From Meloidogyne chitwoodi (taxonomy: Eukaryota; Nematoda; Chromadorea; Rhabditida; Meloidogynidae): a stretch of DNA of 64,000 bases. The stretch spans positions 1-64,000 of the forward strand of contig JACZZP010000008.1 of NCBI GenBank assembly GCA_015183035.1. Reading direction: 5' to 3'. The notes under the pieces are model-generated. The model did not search any database. It saw nothing but the letters and a program-made list of their open reading frames with translations, and was not told the origin of the DNA. The translations under genes were made by a program, and so were the position numbers. Positions 45,945 to 57,229 of this stretch are shown in pieces; positions within the stretch are counted from its first letter, which is position 1, and every line of letters begins with the position of its first letter.

Positions 45945-47849
45945 TTAATCAGAATGTTTCTTAACGTTCGAAATAAAAACAGAAATATGATCTGACAATT
46001 GCTTCTTTTCTTCAATGTTCAATAAGTGAAGAAACGGTTTCATATCTTCGAAGCCAAAAGGTCTGCAGCAAACATCAAACAGTTCTTCTAACGCCTTCAA
46101 TGGACTTCCTATAAGAAGAACATTGAAAATGGTATGTTTAAATTTATAAAATATAACCTAGTGGGGTTTCGGACAACTGATCTCGCGTTAAGATATCATG
46201 TTTAGTCAATCTATCCATAAAAAGTAAACGTGCCATCAATGGCCCCCGTAAATCCGAAGCATGTCTGACTCTCGCGTAACATTCGTTCATCAAACCTCTC
46301 CATATTTCCATGTGTTTACTAAATAAACTAAAAATTAAATTTAACGAAAAATAGAAAAAACTTGACACGTTTCTCTTGTTCTCCTAATGAACAATCCGTA
46401 ATTATCAAGTCGATCAAATTAATCCAGTTTGTCCACTCATTCATACTGAATTACAAATTATATATATCTGATAAAATCTTTATGAAATTGTCTTTAATGA
46501 ACCCTTGAAATCCTCCAACATTATTAGTTTTTAATTATGACTCACTCTTCCTTTATGAACTTGATAGCTCGGTCAGTTAAAATATCATTTCTCCCACAAG
46601 CATGATATAATGAATTCAGTTTATGCTTTAATCTTAGCTTTTCTACGTCTGAAAAAAGTTTCTGCCTCTGAATAACTTCAACAAATTCAATTGCCTCTGA
46701 AAGCCTACCACGTGATTCAAGGACGATTAAACGTATTTCAATGCCTTACAATCAAATTACAGTTATAATAGTAAAAATATTACCTCCCTGCATACGACAG
46801 AGGTCATCTATTGGTAATTTTGCCAGCATTTTTTCGGCTAGTGGAAATAGCATTAAATCAGCAAGATTTTTATTTTCATATCCTTGCATTAAAATGCTCA
46901 TAATAGCCCAACCTAGAAAACTTTAAAATTGTTCGAAAATCCTATTCTTAACATTAATTTTGATTGTTATTGCTACCGGGAGAAAGAAAAGTTATAAATA
47001 ATGATATTCCGAATGAAGCTGTTTGGTCACAGAACGTATTTAAGTCAATAACTAAATTTTCGCAATTTTAAACTAAAAATAAAATTTACAACAATACTGC
47101 GGCATATTTGTATCCTTAATATGTAAAATATTAAATATTACTCTCCTGTAAAACCTTATAAAGTTGGGCAGCAATTTGTTGCTGCTGGCGAAAGTCTCTT
47201 GTTCTAATATGAGCAAAGAATAATTCTCGTGCCAACTTTTCATTTTTTGGATATCTCTTAGCCAACAACGAATAAAGTGTAACAATTCGATCAGGGCTGC
47301 CTAACTCCTAAATACAGAGAGAACCTTAATTTATATATTTAAAAATCTTAACTTTATAGCAATGACAGACTGCTTGGATCGTATTTTCATTGAACTCTTC
47401 GTCGGCAATATCCTTTTCAAGCGTCCTCAATATGTTCAGGGCCTCGTTCGTGCGTTCTAAAAATTTTATGAAAAATCTCTCTAGTGATCAGCGCGAGAAT
47501 GCCTACACCGGACTTTCCACCTATGCATGCTTTTACTTTCTTCCAGAAATCGAGAAATACGAACCGCATTGTAAATTAGTCGGAACACATATTTTAATTA
47601 CTTAATGAAGTTGTAAAATTAAAGACTAACCTGTTCTAATGAGCGCCAACGCTTTAAGAGCCTTAAATATATGAAGAATATTAAGTAGAGAAATATAATT
47701 ACACGAGCTCCGCTTATTTGTGAATGTTTCTTCAAAACTTTATCCGCTTCTAATACTGCTTTTTTATACTGTCCAGAATCAATAGCATCATAAATCGGAC
47801 GCAATCGACGAGCAAGCACTTGTTCGGCTGAATTTTTGTTGTTTTGCAT
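45945..47849 (-). CDS. NAA25: NAA25-like NatB auxiliary subunit, C-terminally short
   Basis: NAA25 is the TPR scaffold of the NatB N-terminal acetyltransferase and anchors it to ribosomes. From ATG 47849 exons read LARRLRPIYDAIDSGQYKKA (human DRRLRPIYDYLDNGNNKMA), EADKVLKKHSQ, ELGSPDRIVTLYSLL, KNEKLARELFFAHIRTRDF, then WAIMSILMQGYENKNLADLM, LPLAEKML-like and LESRGRLSEAIEFVE. Further on come WTNWINLI, HASDLRGPLMARLLFMDRL and a final LEELFDVCCRPFGFEDMK ending NVKKHSD at TAA 45945. It aligns with only about the first 40% of the 970-residue human protein. No break is visible in the part present. Either a short nematode form or a truncated copy. Confidence 0.8.
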
Positions 47850-48280
47850 AAAAATTCCTTTTCCGAAAAATATTCAGTATTAATCGATTAATCTAAAATC
47901 TTATAATTATACGTAATTGATAAGATAATAAATAGTCTTTAAAAACAAAAACAGCTCCCATTTTCCCGTATTTCTCACCTCCCATTTCCCGACATTTTTC
48001 ACGTGAAAACGGGAGAAAAAATGCCATAAAACAACTAGAGATTTTTTTATCTCTCTACTATTTTATAAATACATGGTATATTGCCTATTTCAAATCTATC
48101 AAACCTGAATGTGCGAGAAATCAAAGTCAAATTTGTCAAATGATCAAGAAGAAACTTATTGGGATTTAACTACGTTTGTTGGTTTTTAAAATTTATTTTT
48201 AACTACATACAATTAAATTAAAACAATTACCCGTTTGTGAATTTTTAGTAGTTTTTTAGTGTGGTTTTCGGGAAGGGAAA
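47850..48280. promoter_or_regulatory. Divergent promoter region between NAA25 and SPE-39
   Basis: Contains two phrases of the type cccattttcccg/cccatttcccg and a TTTTCACGTGAAAA palindrome (about 47997-48010). It separates the two divergent start codons. No other element recognised. Confidence 0.4.
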
Positions 48281-49736
48281 ATGGCAGAACTAAAAAGGAA
48301 ATTTTAATACATCTTAATTTAAATTATAGAGATAACGATCTTTGGGATGGTCTTTTCTTGCCTTCAGACGGTCAAACTTTTTATTCAACGTCAAGCAATA
48401 TTTTCAAAGATCAAATGGATGAAAATTTGACAAGGAACGTGTGTAATATTGAAAATCAAATAACGGATAAAGCATCTCATATAAAATATAATTTGGATGC
48501 ACCTATTGAAAAACTTGTTGCTTCAGTTTCAAATAGTGACAATAAAAATACTACTAGTACTGTCAATGCAGTGAATGAAGCTTGTAAAATTGTTGGTTAT
48601 TTTGAATATTGGTTAATTTTTTGGTTTTTTATTTCTTTTAGCTATATAGCTTAAATTCCATAAGTTAATTCTAAACATACTTTTCTATTTTTATACAATT
48701 TTTAAAGGATTCTTTCGCACACTACTCATCATCACAGAATTCATCTTCAGTTGTTAGCTCAACTATTTCAATAAACAAATCAGAAAATAATAATTCGGTT
48801 GATTCTAACAATGTAATTCTTGCAAGTGATGTTACAATTCATCTTGATTACGCTCGTTTAAAAGCGGAGCATAGAAAGTTGAAAAAATATTTTGAGGTTA
48901 ATTACATTACTATATTTTACTTTGTAATTTTTTAATTTAGACAGATTATAAAAATCGATTCAAACCTCCATCGATCAGTGAGACTATTCGAAGACTTTTT
49001 CATTGTGAACAAGTTTCGTTGGATTTGTATATATCAAAGAAAGGTTTTTTATATTTCTACATAATCTATACTGAGATTTTTCGGGGTTACCTTATTTTTC
49101 TAATCCTTCAGATAAACTTGACCTGTTGGATGAAGGGCTTCAATCTAGCAATTGGGATGTTGTTATTATGGTGAGCTTTTCATTTTATCATCTGTTTTGT
49201 TTATTTCTTGCAGATTATTTTGTTTCTTAAAAGAACGTTGGACAATTCTATCTTTCGATCAGCCCTGATTGAGCGACCAGATGCTGCTCAGTATTACGTC
49301 ACTTATTTACGAGAATCTGGTGAATATAAAGAATTGTTGTATACGTTATAGTTTGTTTTTTCTTTCTTATTATATTCGTATGTTGGGAAAAATGTGTGGA
49401 TGCTAGATAGAATAGAACCATTGTGGGAAAGAGCCCAAACCAGAGCACAACCGACTGCTACCATCCATCCCACTGATATTCATTTTTATTCACTCATATA
49501 CTTTTCAAAGTATACGGACTTAACATTTCTATTTAAAACTTAGTGGTCTCGGACGCATTATTGAGGCTACTATGGAGGAGTTTAAAACAGCATGCCAACA
49601 TAAAGATCCAACAAAGCAACTACGTGCTCTTCGTAATTGTCTGCTGGATGGTTTTCAACATCCTGATCTGACAAATGAACGAAAACATTTACAAGAATGG
49701 ATTTCTTTGCTTGAGACTCATACAAAATATGCATAA
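48281..49736 (+). CDS. VIPAS39: SPE-39/VIPAS39-like vesicle trafficking protein, short
   Basis: VIPAS39 (SPE-39 in C. elegans) works with VPS33B in late endosome and lysosome-related organelle biogenesis. A low-complexity N-terminus (DNDLWDGLFLPSDGQTF, Asn/Ser-rich) is followed by the conserved part: SISETIRRLFHCEQVSLDLY, KLDLLDEGLQSSNWDVVI, IILFLKRTLDNSIFRSALI, AAQYYVTYLRESGEYKELL. After an intron with a SINE comes DPTKQLRALRNCLLDGFQ and ERKHLQEWISLLETHTKYA at TAA 49734. Human and worm proteins continue for over 200 residues, so the C-terminal half is absent. The start is uncertain: the ATG at 48281 needs a non-GT donor to reach DNDLW, otherwise a downstream Met is used. Confidence 0.78.
49395..49530 (-). 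mobile_element. tRNA-derived SINE, copy 3
   Basis: On the minus strand it reads aagtccgtatactttgaaaagtatatgagtgaat, then gtagcagtcggttgtgctctgg, ggttctattct and ends catccacacatttt. Same family as the copies in the dynein intron, but with a small deletion in the A-box. Lies in an intron of the SPE-39 gene. Confidence 0.75.
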
Positions 49737-49948
49737 TTTTCTTTCTAACATTTTTAGAAAGAAATTCTCCATTTAAAGTTTTTTTTAATTCTTGATATTA
49801 CCAATTTATATTTTAAATTTTTCATTTCGAGCGACATTAACAATTGTGATAAATACATTTTTTGTTTTATAGTATCAATGTGTTAAGAGTTAAAATAATC
49901 ATTTGGTATTTATAAATTTTTTTCTAAATAGTATACAAATTAAATAGG
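49737..49948. other. Short intergenic region
   Basis: AT-rich gap between SPE-39 and the ARM/BTB gene. No further exon with the missing SPE-39 C-terminus was seen. Confidence 0.5.
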
Positions 49949-52900
49949 ATGGAATTAAAGCGAAAGTCTTCATCTACAAATGAATTGTGTACAACTGATC
50001 GTGCAAAATGTTCAAAAATAGAAAATGATGAAGGATTCAAACCAAGTTCTTTTATTGAAGCATTAGTTTCGGATAACATTACGTTTATTACGGAGGAACT
50101 TTATTCTCTTAAGAAGGTTATTTTTTTTTAATTTGTTTACATGATCTTCGGTGGGCTCTACAATGTTTTGTTATTTTTCAGTATTTAACTACCAAAGAGC
50201 ATGTGTTGGCTTTGTTAGATGATAATAATAAATGCTTTCACGCTTTAATACAATATTTAATTAGCATCTATACTGAAAAATTAAAACGTAACAATGGAGA
50301 TGCACATTCAAGGTTTATTTTTTTCTGACTAGCAATTTCTTGCATTAGTATCCTGTTTGACGTTATGAATTTCGAGCCACTGTTTTTCACTTCTCCCCAT
50401 TTTCTCTTAATTTTTGTTTAATAATTAAATGACCTTTCGAATGTCATTCTCATTTTATACACCAAAAATTTTAAATTTTTCCTATTTTCAGCAATTTTTC
50501 ATTGAATGATGACGATATTTATTTTCTTACTAAAGAGATTGTTAGTATTTTAGCTAATATGTGTCATCTTTCCGTTTCAGCTTGCCTAAAGGTTTTTTTG
50601 TTTATTTTTCTAAACGCCATTTCTTTCTAGGTCCGTGATAAGAATTGCAGTTTGGTTGGTATTTACCTTTATTTCCTTAATAAGAAGGAATATTTACCCG
50701 TTAAATCATCTATTTTGCGTCTTATTGGTAATCTTTGTGAACTGAAGGAAACTGCCACAATGATTGCTTTAAACTCAGTTTTGGTCGATAAAGTTGTGAA
50801 TTGTCTCAAAGATGATCAACAGAAAACAAATGAACAATCATTACGGATAATACGATTACTAGCTAAACGCAGTCAACTCTCTAAGGTTTGAATATTAAAA
50901 ATTCTAATTCATCAAATATTTTAGAGTGTTCTTCGTTCTAATTGCTGCTTATTCATAGCTGAATATATCGTTAAACATAAGAATAGAATTGAGATTTTTC
51001 GTGATCGACCGGAAATTCTTCAAACCATTAGCTATTTATTTAAATTTCATCCCTGCTGTGTTGCTAAACAATTTGCAGAGTGCAAGTATCTTATAATTAT
51101 TAATAAATTTTGTTTTCTTCTCCTAGCGATTTCGTCAAAATATGTTTGGATCTTATTTTTGAATTTCCAACTGGAACTGATGACAAATATATAAGCCATT
51201 GGTTAGAACTAATTCTTCGATGCGTTCGATGTTCTTCGGTTAACAATTTATTATTACTTTTTAAATTAATTTTCATAATATAATTTTTATTTCAGGAATT
51301 GCGCTCTGCCCTTAGTGAAAAGTCGATAGATAGAGTGCTTGAATGTGAGAAAAATAACGACAAATTAACTGATATTCACTGCCGTTTTCTTTGTGCTTTC
51401 CTTGAGGTTGTCAAAATAATTTGTTTAGAATTTAAAACATTTTAAGGATAGCTATTTCCGCTTACATCTTCGTTATGAACAGTGGCATATTGGAAATGGT
51501 GCTTTAAACAAAATATTGGAATGTTTGGAACCACAGTCTCTTCCTTCTAAGAGGATTCCTAGAATAAAAATTCAAAATCTCATTGTTGAAAGTCTATGTT
51601 CTCTTCATTATGACGATTCATTAGAATTTGTTATTAAGGTTTTTTATTTTTTAGTAATTTGATAATATCTATTAAATTCACAGCATCCTACTTTTATACC
51701 TTCTGTCCTCAATCATGTTCGCTGTTATTTGGATCAAGAAGCACATAAATGCCTAATAGAATATGTTAATCCAGAACAAAAACATCTTTTCCCTACTATA
51801 ATTGATCAATCAATTACACAAAATGTAGTTAATTTTTAAAATAATTAAATGAACTATTTTAGGAAGATAATAAATTCTGGCCTCTTTGTAAAAACTTTTC
51901 GCATTCAGCTGGTAATTTTTTTATTTCTTTGATACAAATAAATTTACACAAATTTTTAGCCACATCGCCTACCAATAAAAATGTTTGGTCTCCAGCTATG
52001 TCACTCTCGTCAAATTCTAACATTTCTTCGAGCCCGAGTCCGGCGCCATCTTTTGATTGTTCTTTGACCTTTGCATCTTCTCCCTCGTCTTTCTTACTTG
52101 ATGATTACTTACAAATGAATGACAATTGTAATCGAGATACTTTATCACCAATGAATGCAAACCAATCAGCACCTAGCGAAGTAGAACCTGATGGTAATTT
52201 TAACAGAAAATTTCAGCAATTTTATTTTATTTGTAGATCCAATGGTAATTGATTTAGAAGTTACTGAACGCAAAGAGGGGAAAGATGAAAGTAGCAATTT
52301 ATCTTACGGAAATGAGCTTTGCCTTATGCAAAAAGTATTTTGTATTAGAGCCTTGGCTCTATTATTATTGATTAAAATAATACTCTTACATATTATAGTT
52401 GGTTCACAATGAATTACGTTTGATTGCACATTTTTCACATAAGGAAGAACGGCAGAGCATTTTTTTGATCAACGAAGAGGTTATCTTTTTTCAAGAAATG
52501 TTTTTGATCTTTGTCTAAATTTGATGAATGAAAAATATGGGAAAAATGGAGAAACCTTTGTTTTGGTTTTCACAAATTTTAACCGAAGTGTATTCTCTGT
52601 TATTTTACTTTCAGATAATTAATTTACTTGTTCGACATATTAGTGAAGCAGCAGAAATGGACAATCGCTTGGCACGAGCATTGCGTAGGCTTTCTTGCGT
52701 AAATCTTTAAAATTTTTATTTTAAATTACTTTATCAATGTACAAGGTTTAACTATTTATTTGTTTTTTGAGAGAAATTGATGTAACTATTATTATTATTT
52801 TTTAAACTGACAATAGGTATGTTATATTTTTATTTATAACAGCACCAAAGTGGATTACCACTTTTGCTTGAGATGGACTTTCAGCGTATTATTATCTCGA

Positions 52901-54403
52901 GGCTCATAAGAAGAGATTGTTTGCTGAAACGGTTTGTTAAATTTCTTTTAATATTTTTGTTTTTTTCTTTAGTTATGCACGTCCATGCGTTCGATGTGAT
53001 GGTTCGTGTATGATTTTATAATTTATTTCTTATTAATTTAATTGTAGTTCGTCGTGATTTCGGACGTCTTCTATTATCAGATCATGCATTGCTAGCTGAC
53101 TCTAGAATGGGTGAATATGTTTTGCTAACATCACGAATTGATTTTGTTCAAGATCGATTATCCTCACAAGGACATGATACTAATATGATATATGCATTAA
53201 TGTCTGCATTGGTAATAATAGGATAAAACTATATTTCATTTAAATTTGTAACAGGTTTTAATTCGCCAACATGAACGTAGAGCTCGTTTCTTTTTAAAAT
53301 TTCGGCCAATTGATATTCTTTTTGATGTACTCCGTTCATTATTGCATAAATGTTCGCAGAACGAAATTTCGCTCGTCGAGGATAGCGCTGAGGTTAAAAA
53401 TTACTTTAAATTAGACAAAATTAAAATAGTGTATATAGTACACGCTAATTTAGGCTAAACTGTGTTGTGATATTGTTGCTACATTTGCTTCCATTTTTCC
53501 TCATCAGCTCTTCGAATCATCGCTATCATCCAAATCTTTACCCCAAACTGTTTCTATTATAGATGAACCGCGCAAAAAATGCATTCTGCTAGAAACGACG
53601 AATTCATGTGATGAAAATTCAGCTGAAGCGCTCACGTTTCGTAACAGTAAAGGAGAGCATCTAGTAACAGTTTTAAAGAGAGACTTATGCACCTGTAATG
53701 AGTATTTCTCAGTATGATTACATTTTATTTTTAATTTGTATAAATTTATTTTAGGGAATGTTTAGTAGTGAATTCGTTGAGAAGCTTGAATATCGAGACC
53801 AGTTTATCTTTAACCCAGATGAAGAAGCGTGTTCACAAGAAGATTTTATCAAGTTCCTGGTAAGTGATTACTATCTTTTGTATTACTTTTTTGGATTATC
53901 TCATTTAAATAACATTAAGCATGTCTCAATCGGCTGTCCATTTGGCGTTGATTGTACCTCTGTGAATGACGCACAAACATGCGCATCATTGCTTTATGTA
54001 TGATTTTTTATTCGCCTTATAAATATACATTTATTTAGTTGGCTGATAAATATCTTTGCACTAGGCTTTTAGACTTTCTTCTATCAGGAGTAGCCACAAA
54101 ATTTATCACAGGACAATCACTCCCCATCTTTCTTCCGTTGGTACTTGCAATTCCCACATTGGCTGATAAAGGTGGATTAAAGGTATGTTTATGATTGTAA
54201 TAATAGGTCTCATTTAATTTTTGTTTAAGGGTATATGTATGTTGGTTCTGCTGCAATATTCTAACAATTCAGAACTTCTTTACACTCTCCAACATGTTGC
54301 AAAATGCGACTCGGGTAGTTCAAGAACAAAAGCAATTGACGAACTTATAGAAATGTTACATAAATTTATAAGTAGTTTAAGTCAAGGTATTACCTCTCCG
54401 TAA
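49949..54403 (+). CDS. ARMC5: ARM-repeat/BTB protein, ARMC5-like
   Basis: Armadillo repeats followed by a C-terminal BTB domain, the layout of ARMC5, which acts as a CUL3 adaptor in vertebrates. Repeat-like helices include ALLDDNNKCFHALIQYLI, LTKEIVSILANMCHLSV, ILRLIGNLCELKETATMIAL, LRIIRLLAKRSQLSK, ILQTISYLFKFHPCCVA. A Ser-rich linker lies at about 51960-52180 (SSSPSPAPSFDCSLTFASSP). Further helical blocks follow (LLVRHISEAAEMDNRLARAL, then FGRLLLSDHALLADSRMGEY), and then the BTB-like part: HLVTVLKRDLCTCNEYFSGMF, CTSVNDAQTCASLLYLADKY, LCTRLLDFLL. Ends QGITSP at TAA 54401. About 15 exons join in frame, provided 52480-52615 is an intron. The orthology is by architecture, so ARMC5 is probable, not certain. 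Confidence 0.68.
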
Positions 54404-54574
54404 TATGACTTTTTCGAAGATTACTCATCTATTATAGTAATTTATCACTAGTCATTTACTGTCATGAATGAATACAATTTTTGTAATTTTGAAAAGAAAG
54501 TTTTAACAACAATTTGAAAAAGGATTCCAATGCAAAATATAAATATTAAAAACGAGAAATTCATCTTCCCTACT

Positions 54575-54787
54575 TCAATAGTTTTTTTCAACCGTCTGAG
54601 ACTCATTTTTTGTATGTTTTTCCATTATGGTATTGATTGTATAATTTAAACAGCCACTTGTCGAACTGTCAAGTCCAAATACTTTTGCAAATTTCCCATT
54701 GATCATTTCTTCGCATCTTTTCTGATTCGCAGTGTTTTGGTGTATAAAGTGTTTGGGATAAAATCCCGGTTGATAATACGGTAACAA
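54575..54787 (-). CDS. Unidentified short protein or terminal exon
   Basis: Minus-strand frame after a tttgcatttcag acceptor: LLPYYQPGFYPKHFIHQNTA, QKRCEEMINGKFAKVFGLD, ending ESQTVEKNY. The composition looks protein-like. Upstream exons could not be found within the AT-rich sequence to 54960, so a start is not assigned with confidence. The family is unknown. Confidence 0.35.
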   Translation of the reverse strand: MLPYYQPGFYPKHFIHQNTANQKRCEEMINGKFAKVFGLDSSTSGCLNYTINTIMEKHTKNESQTVEKNY

Positions 54788-54929
54788 TCCTGAAATGCAA
54801 AAGGATTAAAATGTATTACGCACAAACGATTGGTCATATCATACGGTATCTGTATTATTTAAATAAAATAAAGGAATTTGAAACGGTAGGAATACGGCTT
54901 TCTATAAAAATAAACGATTCGTGAAAAAG

Positions 54930-55700
54930 GGTTTCTGAAAATTCAAAATTATGGGGGAAATGAATAAACGGACTTTTTCGAGCTTTTTTCTAAAAATACG
55001 ATTTGTCTGAATATTATAAATTATTTAGATCTCGAAAAGCTGAATCAAATAACAAAAATTAAAAAATTCTGACATTTGAAGTCGAGATAGGTTACTGTAT
55101 TTTTATCGCTTTTAATGAATTTTTGAGTTTTTTTTCTAAAAGTCAGATTAATCTCGATTTTACATATTATTTAGAGCTCGAAAAACTGAATAAAATATCA
55201 TAAAATTAGAAAATTCTGACTTTTAGAAGTCGAAATAAAAGCCCCTAAACTTTTAAAAATTAAAGGGGAAATGACTAAAACTGGTTTTTTGAGCTTTTAA
55301 ACTATTGGAGAGATTTTAATGAGACATATATCAATGGAAAGAGCTCGAAAAATGGAGTCGAATGAGCTATGGATATTCAAAATACTACAACCGGGATTCG
55401 AGAAAATGGCCCATAAACATCCATGAATTCGATTATAATACAGTAAGAAACATGTTAAATTAAAATCTCAATTGGGACTGAAACGTCTGTTTATAATTAA
55501 TTAATTTTGTTAAATACCTTTTCAGTGCAGATGAAAATATGGGGAGATGTATATACAGTATTTTTTGACTTTTTTTCTAAAAGTAAGCTTAGTCTGAATT
55601 TTAGATATTATTTAGAGCTCGAAAAACTGATTAAAATATCAAAAAATCAGAAAATTCTGACTTTTAGAAGTCGAAATAAAATCCCCTTAAAATTTAAAAA
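54930..55700. repeat. Three diverged direct copies of a ~135-bp repeat
   Basis: Copies near 54965-55095, 55120-55255 and 55560-55690 share the order: ttttttctaaaa(agt), then attatttaga(gct)cgaaaa(a/g)ctga, then aaattctgac(a/t)ttt(aga)agtcga(a/g)ata. Between them (about 55310-55400) is sequence related to 27-110 of the window. No coding function seen; the plus frame at 55507-55809 is made of this repeat. Confidence 0.6.
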
Positions 55701-55997
55701 TCAGCGATTTATCAGCGAGTTTCGTCGACGAGATTTTTCCATCGACGAGTTTTTCTTGTCGACGAAGTTCGTCGATGAGTTTTCTATTGTCGAAGAAGTT
55801 CATCGATGAGTTTTATTCCATCGGTGTTTTCACCGATTCACCGGTGTTTTTTTAACCTCACAGATCTCACCGATGTTCGAGTTTTCTCCCACGGACGAGT
55901 TCTCGCCCATGAATGTTTTATCCCAGGAATGAGTTCAGGACTGAGTTTTCGCTCATAGACGATTTTCGCTCATGACCGAGTTTTTGTCTATGACCGA
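55700..55997. repeat. Degenerate cgacgagttt-type repeat leading into minisatellite
   Basis: Irregular reiterations such as gtcgacgag, atcgacgagttt, gtcgatgagtttt, caccgattcaccgg and ttcgctcat(ga). The phrases grade into the gaccgagtttt motif of the minisatellite, suggesting decayed outer copies of the same array. Confidence 0.5.
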
Positions 55998-56925
55998 GTT
56001 TAGCGCCCATGACCGAGTTTCGCGCCCATTCGCCATGACCGAGTTTCGCGCCCATTCGCCATGACCGAGTTTAGCGCCCATGACCGAGTTTCGCGCCCAT
56101 TCGCCATGACCGAGTTTCGCGCCCATTCGCCATGACCGAGTTTCGCGCCCATTCGCCATGACCGAGTTTCGCGCCCATTCGCCATGACCGAGTTTCGCGC
56201 CCATTCGCCATGACCGAGTTTCGCGCCCATTCGCCATGACCGAGTTTCGCGCCCATTCGCCATGACCGAGTTTCGCGCCCATTCGCCATGACCGAGTTTC
56301 GCGCCCATTCGCCATGACCGAGTTTCGCGCCCATTCGCCATGACCGAGTTTCGCGCCCATTCGCCATGACCGAGTTTCGCGCCCATTCGCCATGACCGAG
56401 TTTCGCGCCCATTCGCCATGACCGAGTTTCGCGCCCATTCGCCATGACCGAGTTTCGCGCCCATTCGCCATGACCGAGTTTCGCGCCCATTCGCCATGAC
56501 CGAGTTTAGCGCCCATTCGCCATGACCGAGTTTAGCGCCCATGACCGAGTTTCGCGCCCATTCGCCATGACCGAGTTTCGCGCCCATTCGCCATGACCGA
56601 GTTTCGCGCCCATTCGCCATGACCGAGTTTAGCGCCCATGACCGAGTTTCGCGCCCATTCGCCATGACCGAGTTTCGCGCCCATTCGCCATGACCGAGTT
56701 TCGCGCCCATTCGCCATGACCGAGTTTCGCGCCCATTCGCCATGACCGAGTTTAGCGCCCATTCGCCATGACCGAGTTTAGCGCCCATGACCGAGTTTCG
56801 CGCCCATTCGCCATGACCGAGTTTCGCGCCCATTCGCCATGACCGAGTTTCGCGCCCATTCGCCATGACCGAGTTTAGCGCCCATGACCGAGTTTCGCGC
56901 CCATTCGCCATGACCAAGTTTCGTG
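55998..56925. repeat. 26-bp minisatellite, about 0.9 kb
   Basis: Tandem unit tcgccatgaccgagtttcgc + gcccat (26 bp) repeated roughly 36 times. A shortened 19-bp unit lacking tcgccat recurs at about 56065, 56530, 56627, 56776 and 56873, always with a C-to-A change (tttagcgccc), producing a higher-order pattern. It is strikingly GC-rich against an AT-rich background. Because 26 is 2 modulo 3, reading through three units covers all three minus frames. This yields repetitive open frames up to 305 codons (56000-56917), made of the cycle MGAKLGHGEWARNSVMANGR. These are most likely by-products. Confidence 0.9.
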
Positions 56926-57229
56926 AATATGACCGAATTTTCGTTCATGACCGAGTTTACGTCATGACCGAGTTTTCGCCCATAGACGTTAAGTTCAAGC
57001 TTATTTTCAGATTTTAAGTTCAAGCTTATTTTAAAGTGTTATGTACATATAATATTTAAACAAAACCAGAATAAGTAGCCGGTGTACACTGGCATGGATT
57101 GTCTTGTTGCCATGTCGTTGACCAATCTGGCTCCCAGCTGACGTTTTGTGACATCTGATCAAAACGGCGAGGCATGTCTAAAACTTTTTTTGGAAATGTT
57201 TGAATTTGTTTGAGGTATTCTAATGTGTA

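Noticed and set aside
52412..52615. Frameshift in the ARMC5-like gene at a T-run near 52463
   Set aside because: A competing frame looks protein-like, but a normal GT-AG intron from after GAAGAG to TTTCAG (52615) joins the flanking frames without any lesion.
55998..56925. CRISPR array
   Set aside because: Units are contiguous with no unique spacers, and the genome is eukaryotic.
55953..57023. Minus-strand open frames of up to 305 codons as a repetitive protein gene
   Set aside because: They are the 26-bp minisatellite read in every frame. There is no unique N- or C-terminal domain, no splice structure and no codon bias separate from the DNA repeat.
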